Position numbers and translations under genes: made by a program. From positions 62,001 to 126,000 of the forward strand of contig NZ_QEVW01000012.1 in NCBI RefSeq assembly GCF_003287275.1: DNA of 64,000 nucleotides. Reading direction: 5' to 3'. Below the pieces are notes generated by a model that made no database searches, was not told the DNA's origin, and saw only the letters and a list, made by a program, of their open reading frames with translations. The stretch's first letter is position 1. Each line of letters begins with the position of its first letter. Of the stretch, positions 52,408 through 61,435 are shown piece by piece. This DNA is from Paenibacillus taichungensis. Lineage in GTDB: Bacteria > Bacillota > Bacilli > Paenibacillales > Paenibacillaceae.

Positions 52408-52872
52408 ATGTCAGTTATTGCATATTTAAATTTTGATGGGAACACAGAGCAGGTCATCGCGTTTTATTCAGAAGCATTGAACGCAAGTGAGGTAAAAAAA
52501 GTAAAATTCAAGAATTTTTCACAAGATCCAAACTATCCTTTGCCAGAAAATGAGTTGAATATGATTATGGAATCATCGTTAGAATTCGCAGGTGGAAAAA
52601 TAATGATGTCGGATCTTCTTCCTTCGATGAAAAATGTAACGGGTGAGCTGGTTAAAGGCAACAATGTAATCATTAGTATCATTATTGATGATAAACAGGC
52701 AATGGAAAATTACTTTTCTAATTTGTCTGTAGGTGGGTATGTGATTATGCCTTTATCAGAAATGCCTTGGTCTTCCTGCTTCGGAATGTTGGTTGATAGA
52801 TTTGGTATCGTTTGGAAGTTTAATAGCGACGCTGATACATTCCTGGATAGTGTAATTTCTAATGCTACTTAA
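52408..52872 (+). CDS. VOC-superfamily protein (PhnB/YjdN-like)
   Basis: A 154-residue glyoxalase/bleomycin-resistance-fold protein of the PhnB subgroup: YLNFDGNTEQVIAFYSEALNA at the start and WSSCFGMLVDRFGIVWKFN at the end. The group lacks a single known reaction. GAAGGAGG before ATG 52408. Overlaps the next gene by 11 bases, so the two are coupled. Confidence 0.85.
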   Translation: MSVIAYLNFDGNTEQVIAFYSEALNASEVKKVKFKNFSQDPNYPLPENELNMIMESSLEFAGGKIMMSDLLPSMKNVTGELVKGNNVIISIIIDDKQAMENYFSNLSVGGYVIMPLSEMPWSSCFGMLVDRFGIVWKFNSDADTFLDSVISNAT

Positions 52873-53443
52873 TGAACTGCTTCCAGCAAAGTCAAAAAGC
52901 GAATTGAGATCTTGGTTTCAAGAACATTGCCTGACTGAACATTTTTGCTGGATCGTTGTGAGTATGAAATCAACATCAGGTACGCTGCTGTATCTGGATG
53001 CTGTTGAAGAAGCCTTGTGTTTTGGATGGATTGATGGACAAAAAAAGAAAATTTCCGAGACTCAATTAGCCCAAAGGCTATCTCCTCGAAGCAAAAAAAG
53101 TTCGTGGACTGAACTGAATAAAGAACGGGCCCGTCGCCTTGAATCGTTGGGCTTGATGACAGATGAAGGTCGAAAGGCTCTCCCTGATCTCAGTTACGAA
53201 TCATTTAAAATTGACCCTATTATTGAGCAGAGGTTAAAAGAGGACACGGATATGTATCAAAATTTTACGGCATTCCCAGATCTGTATAAAAGAATTCGAA
53301 TCGACACCATCCAAAGTTATAAAAATCAACCTGAGTTATTTAACAAAAGATTAGATAAATTTATAACTAACACCAAACAAAATAGAATGTATGGCAATTG
53401 GAATGACAATGGACGCCTTTACACCCCAAACACCTCACCTTGA
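52862..53443 (+). CDS. YdeI/OmpD-associated-family protein
   Basis: 193 residues of the YdeI family: SGTLLYLDAVEEALCFGWIDGQ, RLSPRSKKSSWTELNKERARRL. Members are cytoplasmic proteins of unknown reaction, some linked with antimicrobial-peptide tolerance. The start at 52862 overlaps the VOC gene in a different frame. Last gene of the pair, with a terminator at its 3' end. Confidence 0.85.
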   Translation: MLLNELLPAKSKSELRSWFQEHCLTEHFCWIVVSMKSTSGTLLYLDAVEEALCFGWIDGQKKKISETQLAQRLSPRSKKSSWTELNKERARRLESLGLMTDEGRKALPDLSYESFKIDPIIEQRLKEDTDMYQNFTAFPDLYKRIRIDTIQSYKNQPELFNKRLDKFITNTKQNRMYGNWNDNGRLYTPNTSP

Positions 53444-53462
53444 ATATTCAGGTGAGGTGTTT
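53428..53462. terminator. Terminator at the end of the YdeI-family gene
   Basis: AAACACCTCACCT/AGGTGAGGTGTTT stem overlapping the last codons of the gene; effective on both strands. Confidence 0.85.
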
Positions 53463-53593
53463 GATAATAGCAAGCGACATGATCGAAATTGGAATTTCCA
53501 ACTTATCAATCAATGATCATTTGAAATTTTATCAGTCATAAAGATTTGATTGGTGGAGTTGCTTTATTGGATTTGTTGAGTCAAACTCCTTGA

Positions 53594-54562
53594 TTACTCA
53601 CCCAGGTTGTTCCAGAATGCTTGGAAGGAACCTTTCCCGATTTCGAAGAATACTGGTACATTGCCGTAACGAACCAGACCTTCCCCAAACAGGACTAATT
53701 GGACATTCGTCTTATCTTCGAGCGTCAGGTAGATGATCTTGCGATCTTCCTGCCCGTAAAGGCGCTCCTCCAGTTCAGGGCTTGTTGCTATAGGTTTGGC
53801 AGCATATAGCGCTGAGATAAAGTTGTTCAGTGATTTGTCCGCTGCGAGCAGCTGCATCTGCTGCAAGCCGTTGTTCCAGCTGGCGAAGTTCTCCCACTGC
53901 GCCGAAGCGACGTTGCCTTCGAGATGAAGCTTGCCGATCAGGTCTTCGCCACTGCCGATAGTGATGCCGTTGCTCTGGTCAAACAGTTGGGCGTACCCCT
54001 TACCATCGATCTCGGTGTAGGACATGATGCGGAAATTCGTGTCATAGCCGTTGACCGCATAGATGTCTGCTTCTCCAATGTTGGAGGCCAGCTCCGTGTA
54101 CTCATTTTTGTCGCTCAGCTCATGAATGCCCCCTGTCGTAGTTCCGAGCTTCTCGCCTCGCAGGGCAAGCGCATCCGCACCGTCAAGTGATGTTGCGGAT
54201 TGTGTATAGACATTGCCCTGATAGACCACCAGTTGAAGCATAGCGGCCTTCACGCCATTCTTGGAATCCGGCAGCTCCATTTTTGGAATCACCACCGGGT
54301 CGAATGACGCGCTCGGTGTGACCTGTGCCACCTGCGTCGCTGGCGCGGCTGGACCGCTCAATTGCTGCCATATGCTTGGCGCCGCGAGTCCAACACTGGC
54401 AGCTATGACGACGCTCGCTGCAATGTATAGAGGTTTTCGCTTTCGCTTTTGTTCATGACGTTGTGTGTTTAAGGTTTGCTCTATCCGTTTTTTCATTTGG
54501 TCACTTGTTTTCATATGGTCCACCGCTTTCTTATAATTTCGTTTGAATTGTTCCTCATTCAT
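53594..54562 (-). CDS. Anti-sigma factor-like membrane protein
   Basis: A 322-residue protein with a short cytoplasmic head (about 1-40), one membrane helix (KPLYIAASVVIAASVGLAA), a proline-rich spacer and a large exported domain. It overlaps the ECF sigma gene by 4 bases (ATGA), as sigma/anti-sigma pairs do. The head has no clear zinc-binding HxxxCxxC motif, so it is not a ZAS-type anti-sigma. It probably holds the sigma factor until an envelope signal is met. Confidence 0.8.
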   Translation of the reverse strand: MNEEQFKRNYKKAVDHMKTSDQMKKRIEQTLNTQRHEQKRKRKPLYIAASVVIAASVGLAAPSIWQQLSGPAAPATQVAQVTPSASFDPVVIPKMELPDSKNGVKAAMLQLVVYQGNVYTQSATSLDGADALALRGEKLGTTTGGIHELSDKNEYTELASNIGEADIYAVNGYDTNFRIMSYTEIDGKGYAQLFDQSNGITIGSGEDLIGKLHLEGNVASAQWENFASWNNGLQQMQLLAADKSLNNFISALYAAKPIATSPELEERLYGQEDRKIIYLTLEDKTNVQLVLFGEGLVRYGNVPVFFEIGKGSFQAFWNNLGE

Positions 54563-55020
54563 AGGGGTTCTTCTCCTTCCAGCTCCAGTTTTAACAGCTG
54601 TCTTCCCCGCTTCAACCGCATCTTCACTGCAGACTCGCTGATCTGCAGAATCTCGCCGATTTCCCTGATCGGATAATCTTCGTAGTAATACAAATGAACC
54701 ACCGTTCTATACTTGACGGGCAGTGACAGCACGAGTTCAATCAGTGCCTGATCTTCGGGGTTGTCTGTCGTAAGGGGATCTGCTCCCTCCAGCTTGACCT
54801 CCCGTTTGCGCCAGCCTCTGCCTAATAAGGATTTACAATGATTGGTGATAACCCGGATCAACCATGCTTTCTGATGCTCTGCATCGTTGAACGTAGGGGC
54901 TTTTTCCATTAACTTGATGAAGGTATCCTGAGTGGCTTCCTCCGCGTCCTCTCGCCTGCCGAGGTGCACCATGGCAATCCGGAACAGCGTATCCGCGTAT
55001 GTCTCATAGACTTTCATCAT
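54559..55020 (-). CDS. ECF RNA polymerase sigma factor
   Basis: A 153-residue sigma factor: region 2 (YADTLFRIAMVHLGRREDAEEATQDTFIKLM, AWLIRVITNHCKSLLGRGWRKR) and region 4 (LPVKYRTVVHLYYYEDYPIREIGEILQISESAVKMRLKRGR). Start ATG 55020, about five bases after GGGGAG. Its stop overlaps the anti-sigma start. It belongs to the SigV/SigW-like ECF group; autoregulation is probable but no promoter was matched. Confidence 0.92.
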   Translation of the reverse strand: MMKVYETYADTLFRIAMVHLGRREDAEEATQDTFIKLMEKAPTFNDAEHQKAWLIRVITNHCKSLLGRGWRKREVKLEGADPLTTDNPEDQALIELVLSLPVKYRTVVHLYYYEDYPIREIGEILQISESAVKMRLKRGRQLLKLELEGEEPL

Positions 55021-55206
55021 ATGATCTCCCCGTTGGGGTATTGATCGCTGCATGGTTGTTCTGCCCTCCTTTATATCTCTAACACTCTCAAGGACGGCAT
55101 TTGGTCACATTTTGTTGTAAATTTAATATTTAGATATTTTTCTAACGGATGACCGACCAACCTCTTGCTCGCAAGGACGGATATGGATTTGTAAGATAAA
55201 ACAATA

Positions 55207-55230
55207 AAAAGCCGCTAAAATAGCGACTTT
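55207..55230 (-). terminator. Hairpin, third member of the dispersed family
   Basis: AGCCGCTA/TAGCGACT stem with A run on the minus-strand T side. Same stem as at 11808 and 48027. The interval 55054-55384 contains only this and the next hairpin. Confidence 0.65.
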
Positions 55231-55311
55231 GACGATTAAAAACCAATTGGGATTCATCATAGAGCGGAGCTTCTTTTGGCAATAATTAAACTTATTGGGG
55301 ATTTAAACAGA

Positions 55312-55335
55312 CAAAAAGCCGTCATTATGACGGCT
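55312..55335 (-). terminator. Terminator of the Gfo/Idh/MocA gene
   Basis: AGCCGTCAT/ATGACGGCT stem followed by TTTTTG on the minus strand. Confidence 0.85.
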
Positions 55336-55384
55336 CACATGTTTTAACGCATCTATGATAGTTACAGCAATAACAGAAAGCGTG

Positions 55385-56443
55385 TTAAATACTTCTATGG
55401 ATCACAGATTTGGTCTCTGCTGCCTCAAAAATGGTCTCAATCAGTACAAGTACTCTGTGAACTTCATCATTCTTAATTGCTATCTCAGATTTCCCTTCAA
55501 GAACAGAGGCAAAATTTTCATAAAAGCTTTGCTCTTCCAAGTCCGGCTTTTCTATTCCAAACTTTAGTGTGGACTGTTCGGACGGCGGCGCCATCGTTTT
55601 GGTCAATCCCTGCCCCGCTTGAATAGGTTTCGGCTCTATATGTGCAACATCCGGATTTCGAGTGATAATCTCTCCACTCAAATCCCAGTCCCTAATCACT
55701 GCAGTACCTTCCGTTCCTTTCAGATACCATCTCGGTAACTTCACATAATTGGTCGTTCCCACTTCAATAAGTGCTGTCAGGCCATCTTTAAACGTTATAT
55801 AACTCGTAAAACCATCATCCACTTCGGTTCCCAAAATATAACTCAAATTAGCCGAAACACTTTCAATTTGACTATCCGTAATCTGTAGCAGTTGGTCCAG
55901 CAAATGCACGCCCCAATCCAGCAGCATACCTCCACCGTAATCCTTCAGCTGGCGCCAATCGCCAGGGATGCCGTTGGCTCCTTGAACCCGGGATTCCAAA
56001 TGGAATAGCTCCCCAAATGTCTTTTTATCGATGATGTCCTTGGCAGTCCGGAAATCGTCATCCCAGCGACGATTTTGATGGACCGTAAACACTCGTTTCT
56101 CCTCGTTCGCTACCTTGACGATATCATTAAAATCCTTGCTGGTTATTGTAACCGGTTTTTCGCAAATTACATGTTTACCAGCCTGCAGAGCTTGAATTGC
56201 TATATCTTTGTGAACATCATTAGGGGTAGCAATCAAAACGATATCCACCAGCTCATCTGTTAGAACAGCATCCAGATTTGCGTATGTTTTATAGCCGGCT
56301 TCCTTACCCAATTCCATCCGATATTCAACAGTATCGTATACCCCAATTACGGAAATCTGTGATACAGGCTCAATTAACTGGCAATGATAGCTGCCCATCC
56401 CCCCAAAGCCAACAATTGCTATATTATAAATTCGGTTATTCAT
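55385..56443 (-). CDS. Gfo/Idh/MocA-family NAD(P)-dependent oxidoreductase
   Basis: 352 residues with an N-terminal Rossmann fold (AIVGFGGMGSYH), the conserved CEKPVTI lysine-containing motif, and a C-terminal alpha/beta domain (GVHLLDQLLQ with the catalytic His). The family oxidises sugars, inositol or sugar acids. The ATG at 56443 is better spaced from AAGGAC than the one at 56449. It is followed by a terminator, and an AraC regulator precedes it on the same strand. Confidence 0.9.
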   Translation of the reverse strand: MNNRIYNIAIVGFGGMGSYHCQLIEPVSQISVIGVYDTVEYRMELGKEAGYKTYANLDAVLTDELVDIVLIATPNDVHKDIAIQALQAGKHVICEKPVTITSKDFNDIVKVANEEKRVFTVHQNRRWDDDFRTAKDIIDKKTFGELFHLESRVQGANGIPGDWRQLKDYGGGMLLDWGVHLLDQLLQITDSQIESVSANLSYILGTEVDDGFTSYITFKDGLTALIEVGTTNYVKLPRWYLKGTEGTAVIRDWDLSGEIITRNPDVAHIEPKPIQAGQGLTKTMAPPSEQSTLKFGIEKPDLEEQSFYENFASVLEGKSEIAIKNDEVHRVLVLIETIFEAAETKSVIHRSI

Positions 56444-56606
56444 TTTCATCGTCCTTTCCCTTTTTGAATATGCCTACATGTTAGATTTCACACAGCAAAC
56501 TTTATGTAAAAAAGATGAGTGGCTGCGACCTTGATTTATGCAAGATGTATAGCACCTCAACTTGTTTAATACCCTTATCATACAAGTCTCACAAAAGACT
56601 ATCTTC

Positions 56607-57497
56607 CTATTTTCTTGCTGTTTTATTCCCGGATATTGTCATGCGATACTTTAAAGGCGATGTGCCCGTCGCTTCCTTGAAGAAGTGATGAAATGTCTTA
56701 ACGCTATTGAATCCGGCCTGTTCTGCTATTTCGGTAATCGAATAATTTTCATTGAGCAAAATCCATTTCGCTTTATTAAGTCGATATTCATTTAGAAAAG
56801 TTACAAAGGTCATTCCAGTATTTTTCTTAAAAAACTTAGTGAAATAATAAGGGCTGAACCCTATATAGTCAGCTACGTCTTTTAGTATAATTGATTCCTG
56901 GTAATGGCTTTCTACATATTCAAAAATTCGTTCCAGCTTTAATAGCATTTCTTTGGTCGGAGTCAGGATATTTTCCGAGATTTGGGGTCGATGTTTCTCA
57001 TTCCCCCTTGGTACTTCTCTCAGAATAAAAGTCAACATTTCGTAAAGTTTGGCCTTGATCATATATGCATAGCCCTCTTTGCGCTCGTAATCTTCTGTGC
57101 TTATGTTTTGAAGAAGAGGAAGAAGCTTGGTTGCCGTTTCACGAGGCCAGTTCCTGCTGGATTGCTCTATTTCAGTAAAAATGTCACGAAGCGACCGATC
57201 ATCGTAAATTAGTGTTGATACGTCTTGGAACAGACTCAGATCAAATTGAATAACAATTCGCTCACTATCAGGGGACGACAAAAAAAAGTGGACGTCACCG
57301 CCATTAATGAATTGGACTTCCCCCTGCTTCAGACGGATTACCTGGTCATTCAATCCCAAATCCAGGCTTCCCTGGGTAACATAAATAATTTCAATTTCTT
57401 TATGCCAGTGAGGATAACAGAGCACATCTCCTTGGTGAATAAAGCTTCGAAATGGGAGTCTTTTGTCAAGTTCCGGGATTTCCAGATATAAACTCAT
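56607..57497 (-). CDS. AraC-family regulator
   Basis: 296 residues: N-terminal cupin (CYPHWHKEIEIIYVTQGSLDL, QFINGGDVHFF) and C-terminal HTH pair (LKDVADYIGFSPYYFTKFFKKNTG and ITEIAEQAGFNSVKTFHHFFKEATG). Probably sugar-responsive and linked with the oxidoreductase downstream. Start ATG 57497; the GGAGG site is distant (13 bases). Confidence 0.9.
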   Translation of the reverse strand: MSLYLEIPELDKRLPFRSFIHQGDVLCYPHWHKEIEIIYVTQGSLDLGLNDQVIRLKQGEVQFINGGDVHFFLSSPDSERIVIQFDLSLFQDVSTLIYDDRSLRDIFTEIEQSSRNWPRETATKLLPLLQNISTEDYERKEGYAYMIKAKLYEMLTFILREVPRGNEKHRPQISENILTPTKEMLLKLERIFEYVESHYQESIILKDVADYIGFSPYYFTKFFKKNTGMTFVTFLNEYRLNKAKWILLNENYSITEIAEQAGFNSVKTFHHFFKEATGTSPLKYRMTISGNKTARK

Positions 57498-57725
57498 GTA
57501 CGCTAACTGTCCTCCTTATATATGTTGCCTTCAATATATCCTGTAACCGTTCTCATAAAATCCTCATGTGCAAATTCCTTATTTTCATTCTCTGTAGTTC
57601 CAATAATAATTCAAAAGGATATGTTTATAAACGTTTTTCTAATAACAATTGTTGTGAGTATTCCTGCGTCATCAATTCGATTTTGAAGGTAACAGTGCAA
57701 TATAAAATTTAAAAATAAGCCTATC

Positions 57726-57763
57726 AAAAACCGCAAATCCGATATTCGGATGTGCGGTTTTTT
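57726..57763. terminator. Bidirectional terminator between AraC and TetR genes
   Basis: AAAACCGC...ATCCG/CGGAT...GCGGTTTT stem with T and A runs on both sides. Confidence 0.85.
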
Positions 57764-57769
57764 GACATT

Positions 57770-58450
57770 TTAATTTTCTTGTTCCTTTATCACCTGCTCA
57801 ATTCCCGACAAAATCAGCTTCAAGCCGAACTCAAACGCTCCATCGCTCCCCATCATCTCAAACAGCCCACCCTTGTGCATTCTTCGGAACAGTCCTGCTT
57901 CTGTTTCGCTCATGGAATCCAGAAGCTGTATCATCTCCCCGCCCGGATGCTCTCCCTGGTCCTTAGTCATAACGGAGACCGTGCGCTGATGCTCATAATT
58001 ATCCAGAACGAAGAAGAAAACATAGTTCACAAGCGTAAGAACGGCTTGCAATTTCTGCTCTTGCTCAAGCGGCGTCGATTCCATGCAGAGAAGCATGCGG
58101 TTGGTGAAGCGAATCATGTCCGGCTCATGTGGTAGGGTCTGCATCATAAGCTGCGTGGAGCAGGGATAACGGCGGAGTACACTCCGTATCGATATTGCAA
58201 GGCCCTCCATTTGCACCTTCCAGTCCCCGTCGTATTGGAATTCGTTCAGGATCATTTTCGATATCTGGTTGGCCAGATGCTGGTAGAGATGCTGCTTGCT
58301 CTTAAAGTACCAGTACAGAGAAGGAGCTTGAATACCCAGACGATCGGCCAATCGTCTCATACTGAATTTCTCAATGCCTTCATCCCCCAGAAGCTCCCAA
58401 GAGGCTTCCAAAATCTTATCCTCCGAAATCTGAGGCTGTTGTTTTTTCAT
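57770..58450 (-). CDS. TetR/AcrR-family repressor
   Basis: 226 residues with an N-terminal TetR HTH (KILEASWELLGDEGIEKFSMRRLADRLGIQAPSLYWYFKSKQHL) and a TetR_C-type ligand domain. Divergent from a MATE exporter, with three repeated operators between. It is likely the repressor of that exporter and of itself. ATG at 58450 after GGGCGGAT. Confidence 0.9.
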   Translation of the reverse strand: MKKQQPQISEDKILEASWELLGDEGIEKFSMRRLADRLGIQAPSLYWYFKSKQHLYQHLANQISKMILNEFQYDGDWKVQMEGLAISIRSVLRRYPCSTQLMMQTLPHEPDMIRFTNRMLLCMESTPLEQEQKLQAVLTLVNYVFFFVLDNYEHQRTVSVMTKDQGEHPGGEMIQLLDSMSETEAGLFRRMHKGGLFEMMGSDGAFEFGLKLILSGIEQVIKEQEN

Positions 58451-58468
58451 CCGTATCCGCCCTTTTAT

Positions 58469-58481
58469 CTAACAGTGTAAG
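58469..58481. promoter_or_regulatory. TetR-type operator 1
   Basis: CTAACAGTGTAAG, a near-palindrome close to the tetR-like gene start. Confidence 0.6.
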
Positions 58482-58488
58482 ATTATGC

Positions 58489-58517
58489 TTTACAGGTTCA
58501 TAAGTTCATGATAACAT
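58489..58517 (+). promoter_or_regulatory. Promoter of the MATE exporter gene
   Basis: TTTACA-N17-TAACAT on the plus strand; operator 2 starts immediately after the -10. Confidence 0.55.
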
Positions 58518-58550
58518 CTAACACTGTAAGGCACAAACTAACACTGTTAG
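58518..58550. promoter_or_regulatory. TetR-type operators 2 and 3
   Basis: CTAACACTGTAAG (58518-58530) and the perfect palindrome CTAACACTGTTAG (58538-58550), centres 20 bp apart. Same motif as operator 1. Positioned over and after the likely transcription start of the MATE gene. Confidence 0.7.
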
Positions 58551-58621
58551 ATTGAAAATTGGAATATCGTTCGAATTCCAAATCATTTCAAAAAATAAAT
58601 GAAGAAAGTAGTGACTCACAC

Positions 58622-59974
58622 ATGGATGCAGAAAACCTCCATTACTTTGAAAAAGCACCGATCGCAAAAGCCGTAGCTCACTTCGCTGTACCGATGATGT
58701 TAGGTACGTCGATGAGTGTCATCTATTCTATCCTGAACGCCTATTTCCTTGGTACATTAGGCAATACTGCCATGTTAACCGCACTCGCGCTAACCTTGCC
58801 ATTATTCGCGGTGATTATGGCGCTCGGCAATTTGATTGGTATGGGTAGCGGTACATTCATCTCCCGTTTGTTAGGTGAAAAAAGATATGATGATCTAAAA
58901 CATGTTTCCTCATTCGCTTTTTACAGCAGTTTAGTTCTTGGTCTTATCGTAATAGCCATCGGCCTCCCGCTGATCGACCCAATTGTTCATAGCCTGGGAG
59001 CAACGCCTGAATCCTTCGGATTTACAAAAGACTATGTCACGATTATGCTTATCGGTTCACCATTCGTCATATTATTCTTCACGCTGGAGAACATCGTGCG
59101 CTCGGAGGGTGCAGCAATCACATCCATGGTCGGTATGATTCTAAGTGTGGTTGTAAATATTATTCTTGATGCAATCGTCATCTTCATCTTCCATTGGGGG
59201 ATAATCGGCGTTGCTTCTGCAACGGTCATTTCTAACTTAGTTGCCAGTATTTTTTACGCATTCCATATGGGATATAAAAGCCAATTCTTAACGGTCTCCG
59301 TAAAATGGTTCAAGGCTTCCAAGGAAATTATGAGTAATGTTTTCAAAATCGGAGTTCCTGTCTTTATTATGAGTATCTTCTTGGGTGCAATGTCGCTCAT
59401 TTTGAACCATTTTCTTGTCGAATACGGAGATCAGGCCATAGCGGGGTACGGAATTTCATCACGTTTGTTGCAATTTCCTGAGTTTATTCTGATGGGCTTA
59501 TGTGAGGGAGTTGTGCCATTGATTGCCTTCTCTTTTACAGCGAATAAATTACGCATGAAGCATACCATTGGATTCACGATCAAAGCGATTTTGGCGTTAG
59601 CTGTTGTGTTCGGGGTTATCGTCTATTTGATTTCCGACCACTTAATTGGTTTATTTACGAATGACCCGCAATTAATTGAAATGGGTAGCTACATTCTACA
59701 TGTGACGTTCCTATCCTTGTTCATTACAGGAATGACATCGTTGTTTGTGGGGATCTTCCAAGCAACAGCGCAAGGAACCGCAGCATTTGTTATGTCAGTC
59801 ATTCAAGGAATTACTCTGATTCCTGTACTCTATATCGCCAACCGATTGAATGGCTTCCATGGGGTTGTATGGTCACTCGTCATTGCCGATGTTGTCGCGT
59901 TTCTTGTTGGAGCCATCATGCTGTATATTCTTCGTAGCAAATTGCAGCCGGATTTAGAGAATCTAGTGCATTAG
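58622..59974 (+). CDS. MATE-family multidrug/metabolite exporter
   Basis: 450 residues and twelve helices, with the Na+/H+-coupled MATE family motif GMGSGTFISRLLGEKR near the start and FLVEYGDQAIAGYGISSRLLQFPEFILMGLCEGVVP in the second half. Related to the MepA subgroup. The ATG at 58622 begins MDAENLHYFEKAPIAKAVAHF, matching family N-termini; a TTG at 58559 adds 21 residues but neither has a strong ribosome site. Probably repressed by the adjacent TetR protein. Confidence 0.9.
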   Translation: MDAENLHYFEKAPIAKAVAHFAVPMMLGTSMSVIYSILNAYFLGTLGNTAMLTALALTLPLFAVIMALGNLIGMGSGTFISRLLGEKRYDDLKHVSSFAFYSSLVLGLIVIAIGLPLIDPIVHSLGATPESFGFTKDYVTIMLIGSPFVILFFTLENIVRSEGAAITSMVGMILSVVVNIILDAIVIFIFHWGIIGVASATVISNLVASIFYAFHMGYKSQFLTVSVKWFKASKEIMSNVFKIGVPVFIMSIFLGAMSLILNHFLVEYGDQAIAGYGISSRLLQFPEFILMGLCEGVVPLIAFSFTANKLRMKHTIGFTIKAILALAVVFGVIVYLISDHLIGLFTNDPQLIEMGSYILHVTFLSLFITGMTSLFVGIFQATAQGTAAFVMSVIQGITLIPVLYIANRLNGFHGVVWSLVIADVVAFLVGAIMLYILRSKLQPDLENLVH

Positions 59975-60024
59975 AAAACAGTTAATAAGCTTTCCACCTA
60001 ATCAACGAATTACTAATCAAAATA

Positions 60025-60058
60025 AGAAAACCGTTCCTCTTGTCTAGGAACGGTTTCT
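60025..60058. terminator. Bidirectional terminator between MATE and acetyltransferase genes
   Basis: AAGAAAACCGTTCCT/AGGAACGGTTTCTT stem with 7-base loop. Confidence 0.85.
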
Positions 60059-60071
60059 TATTTATGTGTTA

Positions 60072-60710
60072 TTATTCAATTACGCTGCAATCAGCAAGAA
60101 CTTCTGGTTTATAGCGCATGCTGTCCGATTCTGTGATTGGACGAATGACTCTGCAAGGTACACCCGCTGCAAAAGACCCTTCAGGAATATCTTGGGTCAC
60201 TACACTTCCAGCGCCAATGACGCATCCGTCGCCAATGGTAACACCGCCGCATACGGTGACGTTGGCCGAAATCCAAACATCATTTCCGATGGTGACAGGT
60301 TTAGCATAACAGAGCGACTTAGGTTCCCCATTTTGGTCCAGCATTTGTCGACGTTCTGAAGCAATGAAAGGGTGAACCGGTGTAACAATGGTTACGTTAG
60401 GTCCAAAGCTGACGTGATCACCAATGGTAACCTTAGCATCATCCTGGACGGTCAGATTATAGTTCGCAAAAAAATGGTTACCGATTTCTGTGTGAACGCC
60501 ATAATGAAAGAAAATGGGGCCTTGTATAAAACAACGCTCTCCTTTTCGACCCAGAATCTGCATGAGTAATGCTTCGCGTTCTTCCGTTTGATCTTCAAAA
60601 GTACGACTGTATTGACTACTAAGATTGTGTGAGCGAAGCTTAATAGCCTTAAGATCAGGATGGCCGGGGCTAAATAAGATCCCATTAAAAATACGTTCTT
60701 CTTCAGTCAT
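60072..60710 (-). CDS. Maltose/galactoside O-acetyltransferase family
   Basis: A 212-residue left-handed beta-helix hexapeptide acetyltransferase of the Maa/LacA group. The catalytic His is in VTPVHPFIASERR, and hexapeptide turns run through VTIGNDVWISANVTVCGG and IGDGCVIGAGSVVTQDIP. It transfers acetyl from acetyl-CoA to a sugar or maltose; purpose in vivo is unclear. ATG at 60710 after AGGAGT. Confidence 0.92.
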   Translation of the reverse strand: MTEEERIFNGILFSPGHPDLKAIKLRSHNLSSQYSRTFEDQTEEREALLMQILGRKGERCFIQGPIFFHYGVHTEIGNHFFANYNLTVQDDAKVTIGDHVSFGPNVTIVTPVHPFIASERRQMLDQNGEPKSLCYAKPVTIGNDVWISANVTVCGGVTIGDGCVIGAGSVVTQDIPEGSFAAGVPCRVIRPITESDSMRYKPEVLADCSVIE

Positions 60711-60907
60711 GTTATCAACTCCTATTATAAATACTTCGATACATGAATCAACCAAACTCACTTTATACAATACCTTTATAATGAATATTTATAAAGTGTA
60801 TAAAAAGCATCCTACGAAATCAACTACAAAACAAGTGTATTTATCCACACCATTTCTGTCAATGAATACTCGGAGGCTTTTCGTTCTTCCAACAACGTTT
60901 ATTTTCC

Positions 60908-61129
60908 TTACAAACTGATTCCCTTTTCGTTTCGTACTTTGTCCGGTGTTACATCATTTCCATCTGGATCAAGTATGGTAAGCACTGAAAAAGTGTTTAG
61001 AACTTGCCCACGAATTTCCCGTAAATAGTCCTCTCGTAATACTTGTTGTTCAACTCGTTCCGCATTGGTCAAACCTTCTTCACGCTCTTTTTTCGCCAAT
61101 TCATTAATGCGACCTAAATGTTTAATCAT
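60908..61129 (-). CDS. DUF896 (YnzC-like) protein
   Basis: A 73-residue helical protein with the family sequence MIKHLGRINELAKKEREEG and LREDYLREIRGQVLNTFS. Function unknown. ATG at 61129 after AAGGAGAGG. Members are widespread in Bacillales; B. subtilis YnzC is an example. Confidence 0.9.
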   Translation of the reverse strand: MIKHLGRINELAKKEREEGLTNAERVEQQVLREDYLREIRGQVLNTFSVLTILDPDGNDVTPDKVRNEKGISL

Positions 61130-61195
61130 CCTTTTCCTCTCCTTCTTTACAATTAATCTTACTGGTAGTCTAGCACCGAAATGCATACATTGCAC

Positions 61196-61435
61196 CTATT
61201 TATTAGATAACGCCGGGAAATATGGAACCATTTCCTGCCCTAATTCTTGAATCACCTCTTCAACCGGTCGTGTTCCATATTTCAAGTTGAATGCAAGATG
61301 ATTCATACCTATTCCCACATCCCCAGAGCTTGGAACATTCAAAGGAATAAGACTCTATCGAAAAATAAATCCGAGCGTAAGTTGGTCTTCTTTAAACATG
61401 TTTGTATAGTCCAGATGTGAGTCAAATTTATTCAT
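61196..61435 (-). pseudogene. Broken luciferase-like (LLM) monooxygenase
   Basis: The start reads MNKFDSHLDYTNMFKEDQLTLGFIF and is then stopped by TAG; the frame continues, without the middle of the enzyme, into a C-terminal piece GIGMNHLAFNLKYGTRPVEEV and EMVPYFPALS. These pieces resemble the two ends of LLM-class flavin-dependent oxidoreductases (about 330 residues), so a large internal part was deleted. Not functional. Confidence 0.68.

Noticed and set aside
57452..57712. 86-codon plus-strand frame upstream of the TetR gene
   Set aside because: Begins in the AraC gene on the other strand and is low-complexity AT-rich; no ribosome site.
60625..60918. 97-codon plus-strand frame between acetyltransferase and DUF896 genes
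   Set aside because: Overlaps the acetyltransferase start antisense and encodes no family; interval appears non-coding.
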